Positions 25,446-34,791 are shown, counted from the stretch's first letter. The stretch is DNA of 64,000 nt from Pelomonas sp937871895 (GCF_046348265.1 NZ_JAXMEO010000017.1); one strand, 5' to 3'. Translations and numbers: made by a program. Notes: generated from the letters alone by a model not told the origin.

Positions 25446-25551
25446 GGAACGGCTGGAATTGACCGGGAGAAGAAACCGGTGCATGATATTTCACGAAACT
25501 TTGTTACACAACGGACGCCCGCCGCGCGCGGTGAGGCGAAGAGGTAGTCCC
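25446..25551. promoter_or_regulatory. Divergent tal/zwf promoter region with a possible HexR half-site
   Basis: AT-rich sequence at about 25480-25511 contains GAAACTTTGTTACA; its reverse begins TGTAAC, one half of the HexR-type palindrome (TGTA-rich half-sites). The second half is poor. Since a HexR-like regulator gene follows zwf, control here is likely by context, but the site itself is weak. Confidence 0.35.
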
Positions 25552-26997
25552 ATGTCCTTCGATCTGGTGTTCTTCGGTGGTACCGGCGACCTGACCTGGC
25601 GCAAGCTGATGCCTGCGCTGTTCCAGGCTTTCCGGCACGGCAAGTTGCCCCCGGGTGGCCGGATTCTGGCGGTGGCTCGTGACGATCAGTCCGACCAGCG
25701 CTACCGCGACTGGCTGAAGGAGCGCTTCCGCGAGGTGGACGGCGCCAAGCGGCCGACGGAAGAAGAGTTCGAGCAGTTCGCACAGCTGGTGCACTACCGG
25801 CGAATGGACCTCTCCCAGCCCGAGCACTACGCGGGCCTGAAGACCTGGCTCGAAGAGCGCAATGCTGACACTGTCGTGCTCTACCTCGCCACCAGCCCGC
25901 ACCTGTTCACCCAGATTTGCGAGCAGCTTGGTGCCGCCGGGCTGAACCACGACCGCATCCGCGTCGTGCTGGAAAAGCCGCTGGGCCACGACCTGGCCAG
26001 CGCGCAGGCCATCAATCAGGTGGTGCGCAAGGTCTTCGCCGAGAAGCAGGCCTTCCGCATCGACCACTATCTCGGCAAGCCCTCGGTGCAGAACCTGATG
26101 GCGCTGCGGTTTGGCAACGCACTCTTTGAGCCACTGTGGCGCCGCGAGTCCATCGCCAACATCCAGATCACCCTGGCCGAGCGCCTGGGCGTGGGCACGC
26201 GTGGCGGCTTCTACGACGGCACCGGCGCGCTGCGCGACATGATCCAAAACCATGCGCTGCAATTGCTGACCATGATCGCGATGGAGCCGCCGTCCAGCAA
26301 CGACGCCGATGCCATCCGCGACGAGAAGCTCAAGGTGCTGCGCTCGCTCAAGCCCTTCACGGCCGAATCGGTCACGCGCGATGTGGTGCGCGGCCAGTAC
26401 CGTGCCGGCAATGTCGAGGGCGCGGCCGTCCCCGGCTACCTGGAAGAGGTGAAGGTGCCGGCAGGCAGCCAGTGCGAAACCTTTGTGGCCCTGCGCACCG
26501 AGGTCGACAACTGGCGCTGGGCGGGCGTGCCCTTCTACCTGCGCACCGGCAAGCGCCTGGCCGAGCGTGACGCGCAGATCGTCGTCAACTTCCGCGACGT
26601 GCCGCACAAGATCTTCCCGGGCACTTACCACCCCAACCGCCTCGTCATCAAGCTGCAACCCGAGGACGGCCTGGAGCTGCAACTGATGGCCCACAAGGGC
26701 ACGGGCCAGGGCGAGCAGCTCACACCCGTCTCACTGGACCTTGACTTCGACAAGGCCTTTGCCACCAACCGGGTCGGCGCCTACGAGCGCCTGCTGCTGG
26801 ACGCGATCGCTGGCCGCCTGAACCTCTTCGTCCGCAGTGACGAGCAGGAGCAAGCCTGGCGCTGGGTCGAGCCCATCCTCGCCGCCTGGGCCGCAGATAC
26901 CAGTGGCCCACGCCCCTACGCCGCCGGCAGCTGGGGCCCGGCTGCCGCCAGCGCCCTGGTGGCGCGCGACGGCTTCAGCTGGGTAGAAGAATCCTGA
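25552..26997 (+). CDS. zwf: Glucose-6-phosphate 1-dehydrogenase
   Basis: Oxidises glucose-6-phosphate to 6-phosphogluconolactone, making NADPH or NADH. The ATG at 25552 gives MSFDLVFFGGTGDLTWRKL, placing the nucleotide-binding GGTGDL at the N-terminus, and a length of 481 residues. The catalytic signature RIDHYLGKPSVQN is present at about residue 167. It is divergent from tal and is followed by a hexR-type gene after 78 bp, so zwf-hexR probably form a regulated pair. Confidence 0.95.
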   Translation: MSFDLVFFGGTGDLTWRKLMPALFQAFRHGKLPPGGRILAVARDDQSDQRYRDWLKERFREVDGAKRPTEEEFEQFAQLVHYRRMDLSQPEHYAGLKTWLEERNADTVVLYLATSPHLFTQICEQLGAAGLNHDRIRVVLEKPLGHDLASAQAINQVVRKVFAEKQAFRIDHYLGKPSVQNLMALRFGNALFEPLWRRESIANIQITLAERLGVGTRGGFYDGTGALRDMIQNHALQLLTMIAMEPPSSNDADAIRDEKLKVLRSLKPFTAESVTRDVVRGQYRAGNVEGAAVPGYLEEVKVPAGSQCETFVALRTEVDNWRWAGVPFYLRTGKRLAERDAQIVVNFRDVPHKIFPGTYHPNRLVIKLQPEDGLELQLMAHKGTGQGEQLTPVSLDLDFDKAFATNRVGAYERLLLDAIAGRLNLFVRSDEQEQAWRWVEPILAAWAADTSGPRPYAAGSWGPAAASALVARDGFSWVEES

Positions 26998-27075
26998 TGA
27001 TCCTTTCAGCGGGGCAGCGCCCCGCGCCCAGGGCCAGGCCATGGCCCCCTCTCGCCAACACGAGGACTTGAGAAC

Positions 27076-27942
27076 ATGAGCATCCTGGAGCGCGTCAAGG
27101 CCGCCCTGCCCGCCCTGCCGCCCGCTGAACAGCGCGTGGCCAAACTGCTGCTCGCGGACGCGCGCAGCTTCGCCAGCCTTCCCGTGAGCGAGCTGGCCGA
27201 CCGCGCCCATGTGAGCAAGCCCACCGTGGTGCGCTTTTGCCGCAGCGTGGGCTACGACGGCCTGGCCGACTTCAAGCTCAAGCTCGCGGGCAGCGTGAAT
27301 GAGGGCGTGCCCTTCGTGCACCGCGCGGTCGAGGAAGACGACAAGCCCGGCGACCTGATCGTCAAGGTCGTGGACAACGCCATCAGCGCCTTGCTCCACT
27401 ACCGCAACGATGCCGCCAGCCACGCCTTTGAGCGCGCCATCGCTGCACTCGTGGATGCCGCCAAGCATGGTCGGCGCATCGAGTTCTTCGGCGTTGGCAA
27501 CTCGGGCATCGTCGCGCAGGACGCACAGCACAAGTTCTTCCGCCTCGGCGTCAACACCGCTGCCAGCAGCGACGGCCATGTGCAATTGATGAGCGCGACC
27601 ATGCTGCAAGGCGGTGACTGCGCGGTGATCTTCAGCAACTCGGGCCGCAGCCGCGATCTGATCGACACCGCCGACATCGCGCGCCGCAAAGGCGCCACCA
27701 TCATCATCGTGACAGCGAGCGCCTCACCGCTGGCGCAGATGGCGTCGGGCCCCAACCAGATCCTGCTGGCCGTGGACCACCCCGAGGACTTTGACCGCTA
27801 CAGCCCGATGGTGTCGCGATTGCTGCACCTGATGGTGGTGGACATCCTGACCACCGGCCTCGCGCTCAAGCTGGGTCCCGGGCTGCGCCCGATGTTGCAG
27901 GACATCAAGAAGAACCTGCGGACCAAGCGCTACGCGTCCTGA
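27076..27942 (+). CDS. hexR: RpiR/HexR-family transcriptional regulator
   Basis: A 288-residue regulator of central carbohydrate genes. The N-terminal RpiR helix-turn-helix (residues about 1-77, with LADRAHVSKPTVVRFCRSVG) is followed by a SIS sugar-phosphate-binding domain (about 125-255, with FFGVGNSGIVAQDAQHKFFR and IFSNSGRSRDLIDTA). HexR proteins release DNA on binding 2-keto-3-deoxy-6-phosphogluconate, and here the neighbours zwf, tal and pgi are likely targets. It starts 78 bp after zwf and ends 18 bp from the convergent mla operon. Confidence 0.88.
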   Translation: MSILERVKAALPALPPAEQRVAKLLLADARSFASLPVSELADRAHVSKPTVVRFCRSVGYDGLADFKLKLAGSVNEGVPFVHRAVEEDDKPGDLIVKVVDNAISALLHYRNDAASHAFERAIAALVDAAKHGRRIEFFGVGNSGIVAQDAQHKFFRLGVNTAASSDGHVQLMSATMLQGGDCAVIFSNSGRSRDLIDTADIARRKGATIIIVTASASPLAQMASGPNQILLAVDHPEDFDRYSPMVSRLLHLMVVDILTTGLALKLGPGLRPMLQDIKKNLRTKRYAS

Positions 27943-27960
27943 ACATCCCGAGGGTCGGGC

Positions 27961-28272
27961 TCAGGCGGGCGTGGGCTCGCTCGGCCAGATCAGTTCGGTC
28001 AGGCCGTACACGCCGGCCAGTGCGCGCAGTTGCTCCGGCGCATGGCTCACGACCAAGCGCAGACCATGCTCGGCGGCGAGGCGCGCGCAGCCCAGCAGCA
28101 CGCTGAGCGTGGCGCTGTCGAAGGCCTTGAGCTGGGCGGCCGAGAGACGCAGCTCGCGCCCTGCGCCGCTGCGCACCTGCAGCGCCTCGGCGCGCAGCGC
28201 TGGCTCCAACTGCGCCCAGGCCGATGCCGCCTCGGCAAAACCGAGCTGCGCGGGCAACTGAAGGCTGGCCAC
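27961..28272 (-). CDS. mlaB: MlaB, STAS-domain subunit of the Mla transporter
   Basis: This 103-residue protein is a single STAS domain with the conserved LKAFDSATLSVLLGCARLA. MlaB binds the MlaF ATPase on the cytoplasmic side and supports assembly of the MlaFEDB complex. It is the last gene of the mla operon, four bases after mlaC. Confidence 0.85.
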   Translation of the reverse strand: MASLQLPAQLGFAEAASAWAQLEPALRAEALQVRSGAGRELRLSAAQLKAFDSATLSVLLGCARLAAEHGLRLVVSHAPEQLRALAGVYGLTELIWPSEPTPA

Positions 28273-28276
28273 CGCG

Positions 28277-28903
28277 TCAGGCCTTGCCGCCGGCGGCCTT
28301 GGCGTTCTTCTCAGCCAGGCTCTTGATCAAGCCATCGATGCCATTGACGCCAATTTCCTGCGCGAAGCTGTTGCGGTACTGGTCACCCAGCCAGATGCCC
28401 AGCACATTGACGTCGTAGATCTTCCAGACATCGCCCATCTTGGCCAGACGGTAGTCGAGTTGCACCGGATCGCCCTTGCCGCGAATCTCCGTGCGCACGA
28501 CCACTTCCGGGTCACCTGGCTGGGCGCGCAGCGGCTTCATGCCGATGCTTTGGTCCTTCACCTGGCTCAGCGCGCCGGCATAGGTGCGCATCAGCAGGGT
28601 CTTGAACTCGGCCTGCAGGCGCGTCTGCTGCTCGGGTGTGGCTTGGCGCCAGAAACGGCCAACGGCGGAGGCCGTCATGCGCTGGAAATCCACGTGCGGC
28701 AGGATCTTGGACTCAACCAGAGCCACGATCTTGGACACGTCGCCGGCCTGGATGGCCTTGTCGGCCTTGACGGCTTCGATGGTCTCGATGGAGAGCTGGC
28801 GGATCAGGGTGTCGGGCGCGCTGGCATCGGCGGCGTGGGCAGACAGCGCGAGGCTGAGGCCCAACAAGGCCAAGGTGCGGCGGGCGATGGTCAGAAGGTT
28901 CAT
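28277..28903 (-). CDS. mlaC: MlaC, periplasmic phospholipid-binding protein
   Basis: A 208-residue exported protein that carries phospholipid between the MlaA outer-membrane complex and MlaFEDB. It has an N-terminal signal peptide (RRTLALLGLSLALSAHAADA), the family core ILPHVDFQRMTASAVGRFWR, and VDYRL-like strands in PVQLDYRLAKMGDVWKIYDV. It is preceded by mlaA (86 bp) and followed by mlaB. Confidence 0.93.
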   Translation of the reverse strand: MNLLTIARRTLALLGLSLALSAHAADASAPDTLIRQLSIETIEAVKADKAIQAGDVSKIVALVESKILPHVDFQRMTASAVGRFWRQATPEQQTRLQAEFKTLLMRTYAGALSQVKDQSIGMKPLRAQPGDPEVVVRTEIRGKGDPVQLDYRLAKMGDVWKIYDVNVLGIWLGDQYRNSFAQEIGVNGIDGLIKSLAEKNAKAAGGKA

Positions 28904-28989
28904 GTCGTCAGTCTTTCGGCATCAAGGCTCTGCACGAGCCCCTGGGTCCAGGATTCTGAGGGTGGCAACGCTTCAGGGGCCCGTTTGGT

Positions 28990-29850
28990 TCACCGGCGGG
29001 TGTTGGGGGCGGGTTCGGCGGGCTTGCGCACCTGCGGGCCTTCGCTCTTGGCGGGATCGGCTTTGTCGGACGGTTTGGCTGGCTCAGTCGCTTCGGGCAC
29101 CAGGAGCTCCACCTCATCGTCGTCGTCGAAGTGGCCGCGGCGCTGCAAGTAAGCGTCACGGTAGAACACGTATTTGTCGAGGGCAATGCCGTCCACCAGC
29201 TCGCCAGCCTTGAGCAAGCTGGCGCGCGCGTTCACCACGCCAAGCACGCCGATCGCCGTCTTGGCGGAACCGTCGTCAAACACGACGGGCGCAGAGACCC
29301 GCATGTCGACAGGCAAGGCCAAGGAGTCCCGCAGCGACGAGGGCCCAAGCACCGGCCACACGACATAGGCACCGGTGCCCACGCCCCATTTGCCCAGGGT
29401 CTTGCCCAGGTCTTGGGTGTTCTTGTCCAGCCCCGCATCGCTGGCGATGTCGAGCACCCCCGCCAGGCCCAGGCCGGTGTTGATGGCGACCCGCATGGTC
29501 TGTTCAGCGCCGGCCTTGAAGCGCCCTTGAAGGAAGAGGTTCACGGCCGACCAAGCGTCCTGGATGTTGCCGATGAAGTTGCCCACGCCCGTGCGAACGG
29601 GCGACGGCACGACCGCCACATAGGCCCGGGCCACGGGCTTGAGCACGGCCTCGTCCAGCTTCTCGTTGAAGGCGAAGACCTTGCGGTTCCAGGACTCCCA
29701 GGGGTCGAGCCGGTCGCCCTTGGAGCCCAAGACCTTGTCCACCGCCCCCTGCAGCTTGTTGCCCACGCGCTGCACGGTCTGGCAGCCGGCCATGGCCACG
29801 GCCAGTGCCAGCAGCAGCACCATGCGAGCAATGGCGCGCGAAAAACTCAC
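28990..29850 (-). CDS. mlaA: MlaA/VacJ outer-membrane lipoprotein
   Basis: This 286-residue lipoprotein removes mislocalised phospholipid from the outer leaflet. The signal peptide ends in the lipobox VAMAGC. The family signatures DPWESWNRKVFAFNEKLDE and GTGAYVVWPVLGPSSLRDS are clear. A charged Pro/Glu/Lys-rich tail of about 50 residues follows the domain. It overlaps mlaD by ATGA. In enterobacteria mlaA is elsewhere; inclusion in the operon is usual for betaproteobacteria. Confidence 0.94.
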   Translation of the reverse strand: MSFSRAIARMVLLLALAVAMAGCQTVQRVGNKLQGAVDKVLGSKGDRLDPWESWNRKVFAFNEKLDEAVLKPVARAYVAVVPSPVRTGVGNFIGNIQDAWSAVNLFLQGRFKAGAEQTMRVAINTGLGLAGVLDIASDAGLDKNTQDLGKTLGKWGVGTGAYVVWPVLGPSSLRDSLALPVDMRVSAPVVFDDGSAKTAIGVLGVVNARASLLKAGELVDGIALDKYVFYRDAYLQRRGHFDDDDEVELLVPEATEPAKPSDKADPAKSEGPQVRKPAEPAPNTRR

Positions 29851-30338
29851 TTAACGCTCCCCGAAGCCGGCTGAGCACTGCCCAGGTCCGAGGCCTTGCT
29901 GTTCAAGAACTGGCCGATCAGGCTCTCCAGCACCACGGCACTCTGGGTCTGACGGATGGTGTCACCGGCCGCCAGGTTCTTCTCGTCGGCGCCGGCTTCG
30001 AGGCCGATGTACTGGTCGCCCAGCAGGCCCGCCGTCAGGATCTTGGCGGAGGTGTCCTTGGGGAACTCGAAGCCCTTCTGGATCTCCATGAGCACCAGGC
30101 CCTGATAGGTCTTGGGGTCAAGGGTGATGGTGCTGACCCGGCCGATGGTGACACCGGCCGTGCGCACCGGCGCGCGCGCCTTGAGCCCGCCAATGTTGTC
30201 AAAGCGCGCTTGGAGGGTGTAGGTGTCGCCGCCGCCCGCGCCGCCCAGGTTGGCTGCCTTGAGCGCCAGGAACACCAGGCCCAGCATGCCCAGCAGCACG
30301 AACAGACCGACCATCACCTCAATACTTTTCTTGGCCAC
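29847..30338 (-). CDS. mlaD: MlaD, MCE-domain subunit of the Mla transporter
   Basis: A 163-residue protein with one N-terminal membrane helix (VGLFVLLGMLGLVFLALKAA) and a single periplasmic MCE domain (YTLQARFDNIGGLKARAPVR, then GVTIGRVSTI). MlaD hexamers bind lipid and sit on MlaE. It lies between mlaE (21 bp) and mlaA (4-bp overlap). Confidence 0.94.
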   Translation of the reverse strand: MAKKSIEVMVGLFVLLGMLGLVFLALKAANLGGAGGGDTYTLQARFDNIGGLKARAPVRTAGVTIGRVSTITLDPKTYQGLVLMEIQKGFEFPKDTSAKILTAGLLGDQYIGLEAGADEKNLAAGDTIRQTQSAVVLESLIGQFLNSKASDLGSAQPASGSVK

Positions 30339-30359
30339 AGCAAGAACTCCGCTGCCCGA

Positions 30360-31142
30360 TCAGGGCGTCGAGAACATCAGGGCCGTGAGCACAAAGTCCA
30401 TGCCCAGCACCCAAAGGGAAGAAATGACCACCGTGCGGGTGGTCGCATAGGCCACGCCCTCGGGCGTGGCGTCGGTTTCATGGCCCTGGTAGAGCGCCAC
30501 CAGCGTGCACAGCAGGCCGAACACGCTGGCCTTGACCAGCCCGTTGCCCACATCGCGCCATACATCCACACGCGTCTGCATGATCGACCAGAAGTTGCCG
30601 GCGTCCACGCCAATCAGCAGCACCGCCACCACATAGGCGCCAAGGATGCCAACGGCGGAGAACAACACCGCCAGCAGGGGCATTGAGACCAGCCCACCCA
30701 GCAGCCGCGGCGCCAGCACGCGGGCCTTGGTGTCCACCGCCATCATCTCCATGGCGGCCAGTTGCTCGCCGGCCTTCATCAGGCCGATCTCGGCCGTCAG
30801 CGACGTACCGGCCCGACCGGCGAACAGCAGACCTGTCACGACCGGACCGAGTTCGCGCACCAGGGCCAGGTTGACGATCAGCCCCAGGCTCTCGGCCGCG
30901 CCGTAGGTGACCAGCGCGTAGTACATCTGCAGCGCCAGCACGAAGCCCACGGCCAGGCCCGAGGCCATGATGATCACCAGCGAGCGGTTGCCAATGGCAT
31001 GAATCTGCGCCACCACCAAGCCAAAGCGCCGCAGCGCCGCCGGCAAGGCCTTGATGAGGTCAAGCACGAAGAGCGCCGCATGACCCCAGCCGCGCAACTG
31101 GTCCAGCGCGATGAAGCCCAGGCGCTGCAACACGGCGGTCAT
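30360..31142 (-). CDS. mlaE: MlaE, permease of the Mla transporter
   Basis: This 260-residue inner-membrane protein of the MlaE/YrbE family forms the lipid pathway. Five or so hydrophobic segments are present, with family signatures LVRELGPVVTGLLFAGRAGT and EQLAAMEMMAVD. Its ATG overlaps the mlaF stop (ATGA). Confidence 0.95.
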   Translation of the reverse strand: MTAVLQRLGFIALDQLRGWGHAALFVLDLIKALPAALRRFGLVVAQIHAIGNRSLVIIMASGLAVGFVLALQMYYALVTYGAAESLGLIVNLALVRELGPVVTGLLFAGRAGTSLTAEIGLMKAGEQLAAMEMMAVDTKARVLAPRLLGGLVSMPLLAVLFSAVGILGAYVVAVLLIGVDAGNFWSIMQTRVDVWRDVGNGLVKASVFGLLCTLVALYQGHETDATPEGVAYATTRTVVISSLWVLGMDFVLTALMFSTP

Positions 31143-31954
31143 GCCGTCACCCCGAAATCCACATCCATGTCAGCCGCCGGGTAATGGAACTTGACTGGAC
31201 CGTCCGGCTCGCCACGCACGAATTGACGCACTTCCGGGTCGGTCGAGGCCATCAGCTCCGCTGGTGTGCCTTGAGCCACCACACGGCCGCCGGTCGCCAT
31301 CAGGATCACGTGGTCGGAAATCGCCATGCACTCCGGCACGTCGTGGCTCACCACCAGCGACGTCGCCCCGGTCGCGTCATTCAGCGTCCGGATCAACTTG
31401 GCCGCCACGCCCATGCTGATCAGGTCGAGCCCCGCGAAGGGCTCGTCATACATCACCAGCTCGGGGTCCAGTGCGATGGCTCGCGCCAGCGCGACCCGGC
31501 GCGCCATGCCGCCCGAGATCTCGGAGGGCAGCAGGTCTCGCGCCCCGCGCAAGCCCACGGCATTGAGCTTCATCAGCACGATGTCCCGAATCATCTGCTC
31601 GGGCAACTGGCTGTGCTCCCGAAGCGGAAAGGCGACGTTCTCGAACACCGACAGGTCGGTGAACAGCGCACCAAACTGATACAGCATCCCCAGCCGGCGA
31701 CGCAGCCGGAACAGCTGCTCCCGGTCACGAGCATTGATGCGCTCACCATCAAAGATGACCTCGCCCTCGGTGGCCGCGTAGACGCCGGCGATCAGGCGCA
31801 GCAGCGTCGTTTTCCCACAGCCCGACCCCCCCAGGATGGCCGTGACCTTGCCTCGGGGAAAGTTCAGCGAGATGTGGGAGAGGATCGTGCGGCTGGCGTC
31901 GTAGCCGAAGCTCACGTCACGCAACTCGATCAGGGCGGAATCAGAAGCACTCAA
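31139..31954 (-). CDS. mlaF: MlaF, ATPase of the Mla transporter
   Basis: A 271-residue ABC ATPase that drives lipid movement through MlaE. It has Walker A LGGSGCGKTTLLRL (about residue 41), Q-loop MLYQFGALFTDL, signature motif EISGGMARRVALARA, Walker B ELVMYDEPFAGLD, and His in VVSHDVPEC. It is the first gene of the operon, and the promoter should lie in 31955-32246. Confidence 0.95.
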   Translation of the reverse strand: MSASDSALIELRDVSFGYDASRTILSHISLNFPRGKVTAILGGSGCGKTTLLRLIAGVYAATEGEVIFDGERINARDREQLFRLRRRLGMLYQFGALFTDLSVFENVAFPLREHSQLPEQMIRDIVLMKLNAVGLRGARDLLPSEISGGMARRVALARAIALDPELVMYDEPFAGLDLISMGVAAKLIRTLNDATGATSLVVSHDVPECMAISDHVILMATGGRVVAQGTPAELMASTDPEVRQFVRGEPDGPVKFHYPAADMDVDFGVTA

Positions 31955-32246
31955 GCGGTGTGCCAGAAGGAATCAGTCGGGAAGGGGCGCAATGATAGGT
32001 GGAAACACTAGGCCCCACGAAAGTCACGGCTGCCCTGGGCTTGGGCTTGCACGGCACATCGACGGCTCCGTCACAAGCCGTTGCAGCGCCACACCGGCCG
32101 AAACGATCTGACCCCAGCCAATTCGTGCGCCAGTTCACGAATCGCGATCCACGGCCGATCAGCGCGAATTGCTTCACGACAGGCGGTTCGCTTGGCTCAA
32201 GCACAACTCACACAATGAGGTCACCCCCTCGACCGAGTGCCCTGCG
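31955..32246. promoter_or_regulatory. Divergent intergenic region, mlaF / pilE
   Basis: This 292-bp gap must hold the promoters of the mla operon (minus strand) and of the minor-pilin operon (plus strand). I see no clear -35/-10 pair, sigma-54 site or strong palindrome, and no credible small gene. Confidence 0.4.
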
Positions 32247-32675
32247 ATGAACACCGCCCGCCCGATCCCACGTGGTTTCACCCTGATCGAAGTGATGATC
32301 ACCGTGGCCGTGGTCGCCATCCTGGCTGCCGTGGCTTTGCCGCAGTATCGCGACTACGTGACCCGTGGCCGCATCCCCGAGGCCACCTCGCGCCTCGCTA
32401 CGCTGCAGGTGCAGGCAGAGCAGTACTTCCAGGACAACCGCACCTACGTCGGCGCCCCCGCATGCGCGACGGACAGCGCCACCAGCAAGTACTTCACCTT
32501 CTCTTGCTCCGCATCGTCGGCCACGGCCTACACGCTGCGAGCGGTGGGCAAGGATGCCATGGCCGGCTTCACCTACACGGTGACGCAAGCCGGCGCCAAG
32601 GCCACCTCGGCCGTCCCCAGCGGCTGGACCACGTCCGCCACCTGCTGGATCATCAAAAAGGGCGGCGTGTGCTAA
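32247..32675 (+). CDS. pilE: PilE-type type IV (minor) pilin
   Basis: A 142-residue prepilin starting at ATG 32247 with a short basic leader MNTARPIPRG, cleaved by PilD before F, then the helix FTLIEVMITVAVVAILAAVA with Glu5. The globular part has QAEQYFQDNRTYVGAP and Cys residues able to form the D-region disulfide. It leads a run of minor pilin genes, so it is more likely a PilE-like minor pilin than the major PilA. Its stop overlaps fimT by 7 bp. Confidence 0.88.
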   Translation: MNTARPIPRGFTLIEVMITVAVVAILAAVALPQYRDYVTRGRIPEATSRLATLQVQAEQYFQDNRTYVGAPACATDSATSKYFTFSCSASSATAYTLRAVGKDAMAGFTYTVTQAGAKATSAVPSGWTTSATCWIIKKGGVC

Positions 32676-33274
32676 CCCGAGGCGTCACGTTGATCGAAGC
32701 CTTGGTGGCGATGGTCATCATGGCAGGGCTGCTTGCCATGGCCATGCCCAGCTTCACGGCCTGGAACCAAGGGGCCCGCGTGCGTGCGCAGGCGGAGTCG
32801 ATGCTGGCAGGTCTGCAGTACGCCAAGAGCGAGGCCGCCGCGCGCAACGGCCAGGTTCGCTTTCAGCTCACAACCTCCATTGATGCAACCTGCGCGCTCT
32901 CCGTGACGGGCACGGCCTGGGTAGTGGATGCGGTGGACGCCGATCCGGCTACCGACAGCGTCGAAGGCCGGTGCAATGCGACTCCGTCAGACACGATCGC
33001 TCCGAGCATCCTGCAGGTCCGCTCCGGGACGGAAACGGGAGCCGGTACCGCTGTCAGTGCGGATCAGCCCAGCATCGTGTTCAGTGGCCTGGGTCGCGTT
33101 GTGCCCATGCCCGCCGGAACGATCAATATCGAAATCACCACAGCGGATCCCTCACAGTGCGCCATCAACCCAGGCGGCCGCGTGACATGCCTGCGGTTGG
33201 CGATCTCGCCAGGCGGCCAGGTCCGCATGTGCAACCCCACCCTCGCATCGGGCGAACCGGCGGCCTGCGAATGA
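32669..33274 (+). CDS. fimT: FimT/GspH-type minor pilin
   Basis: A 201-residue prepilin beginning at GTG 32669 (VLTRG then VTLIEALVAMVIMAGLLAMA) within the end of pilE. The GspH features AQAESMLAGLQYAKSEAAARN and a late CLRLAISPGGQVRMC are typical. It helps prime pilus assembly at the tip. The very short leader ends in Gly, as needed for PilD. The next gene, pilV, overlaps by 4 bp. Confidence 0.85.
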   Translation: MLTRGVTLIEALVAMVIMAGLLAMAMPSFTAWNQGARVRAQAESMLAGLQYAKSEAAARNGQVRFQLTTSIDATCALSVTGTAWVVDAVDADPATDSVEGRCNATPSDTIAPSILQVRSGTETGAGTAVSADQPSIVFSGLGRVVPMPAGTINIEITTADPSQCAINPGGRVTCLRLAISPGGQVRMCNPTLASGEPAACE

Positions 33275-33768
33275 AGCTCACTCACCGCTCCTCCCGGCCA
33301 CAGCACGGCGTGATGCTGCTGGAAGTATTGATAGCTTTGCTCGTGTTCTCAGTCGGCGTACTAGGGCTGGTGGGCTTGCAAGCCAGCTCCATGCAGCAGT
33401 CGACCCAATCGCGCTACCGCACGGAGGCCATGTTGCTCGCCAACGACCTCACTGGGCAAATGTGGGTCGCCGCGAGTCGCGCGCCCGCAGCCCTGTCCGC
33501 AGAATTCGGCAGTGTCGCCGGCGGCCCTTCTTACCTGGCCTGGAAGGCCCGCGTGGCGAACACACTGCCGGGGGCAAGCGCCCTGGCGCAAGACGTGGTG
33601 ATCACTAGCGTCGCGCCGCTTAACGCCATCGTGAATGGCGCCTCGGCACCAGCGACAGGCCTGCTGCCAACTGCGCAAGTGACTGTGACCTTGCGCTGGA
33701 AACCAAGCTCAGACGCAGCCGGCGACCCGCCACGCCAATATGTCGCCACCACGGAGTTCCGCGAATGA
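33271..33768 (+). CDS. pilV: PilV-type minor pilin
   Basis: A 165-residue prepilin. The ATG at 33271 overlaps the fimT stop (ATGA). The leader MKLTHRSSRPQHG precedes VMLLEVLIALLVFSVGVLGL with Glu5, and the QQSTQSRYRTEAMLLANDL region is typical of PilV. It is part of the tip-priming complex with PilW, PilX and PilY1. Confidence 0.88.
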   Translation: MKLTHRSSRPQHGVMLLEVLIALLVFSVGVLGLVGLQASSMQQSTQSRYRTEAMLLANDLTGQMWVAASRAPAALSAEFGSVAGGPSYLAWKARVANTLPGASALAQDVVITSVAPLNAIVNGASAPATGLLPTAQVTVTLRWKPSSDAAGDPPRQYVATTEFRE

Positions 33769-34772
33769 AGCCCTACCGCCGCTCTGCGGGTTTCAGTCTC
33801 GTCGAGTTGATGGTGGGCATCGTCGTGGCGATGGTGGCTGTCATCGTCATCATGCAGGTGTTCCGCATGACGGAAGGCCACCGCCGCAGCACTACCGGGG
33901 GCGACGACGCTCAGACCACCTCGGCCATCGCGTTAGCGCAACTGCAAAGAGAGATTCGCCAGTCGGGCCTTGGGGTAGTCAATGCCAGCTTGTTGGCCTG
34001 CTCACTCGATCTTGGCGTCGGACGCACGCTTTCTAACCTCGCGCCCGTCATCATCAATGACGCCTCCGTGGCAGTGGGCGATGCCAACACCGACACCTTG
34101 CTCCTGGTGTATGGGTCGGCACAAGGGGCCGCCGAGGGCATTCCCATCGTGACACAGGCGGGCACCAGTTTCTCGGTGAAGGCCGTCGCAGGCACGCGGG
34201 GCGGCGATTACATCGTTGCGGTGCCTCAAGTGCGCGCCACGCCCTGCAACTTGCAGTTGTCAATCACTACCGCAAATCCGGTGGGCGTCGACATCACCTT
34301 GAACAAAGCTGCGGCCGGGCTGGACAACGGCGGGCTTTTCAACTTGGGGCCAAGCCCGCGCATCGTGGCCTACGCGGTTCGCAATGGCAGCCTGACGCTA
34401 TGCGACATGCTTACCCAGAACTGCGGTAGCGCCGATCCTGCCAACTGGGTTGAAGTTGCGGATGGCATCGTCAGCCTGCGCGCCCAATATGTGCAAGCGG
34501 CGGGCGGCTTCGACCAGTCGACGCCGGGCACGTGCCTGGCATGGCATGGAGTTTCCGGCCTACGCCTTGCCATGGTGGCACGCAACAGCCAGTACAGCTC
34601 CGAAGAGGTGACGCTTGCGGCGCCCACGTGGGCCGGAACTGGCGGCGCGCCAATCACGCTCGCCAATGACTGGAAACACTACCGGTACCGAACGCTTGAA
34701 GCGACGCTGCCCTTGCGCAACATCGTCAACGTCAATCCGTACTACGCGGCTACTGGGCTCAGCCCTTGCTAA
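33765..34772 (+). CDS. pilW: PilW-type minor pilin
   Basis: A 335-residue prepilin with leader MKPYRRSAG and helix FSLVELMVGIVVAMVAVIVI, Glu5 present. PilW proteins are the largest minor pilins, and the C-terminal domain has the expected QLQREIRQSGLG segment. It overlaps pilV by 4 bp and is 19 bp before pilX. Confidence 0.9.
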   Translation: MKPYRRSAGFSLVELMVGIVVAMVAVIVIMQVFRMTEGHRRSTTGGDDAQTTSAIALAQLQREIRQSGLGVVNASLLACSLDLGVGRTLSNLAPVIINDASVAVGDANTDTLLLVYGSAQGAAEGIPIVTQAGTSFSVKAVAGTRGGDYIVAVPQVRATPCNLQLSITTANPVGVDITLNKAAAGLDNGGLFNLGPSPRIVAYAVRNGSLTLCDMLTQNCGSADPANWVEVADGIVSLRAQYVQAAGGFDQSTPGTCLAWHGVSGLRLAMVARNSQYSSEEVTLAAPTWAGTGGAPITLANDWKHYRYRTLEATLPLRNIVNVNPYYAATGLSPC

Positions 34773-34791
34773 CCGCTGCAGGACAAGTTCT

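Noticed and set aside
27009..27025. GC-rich hairpin between zwf and hexR as a terminator
   Set aside because: GCGGGGC/GCCCCGC pair well, but no T-run follows and the genes are probably co-transcribed.
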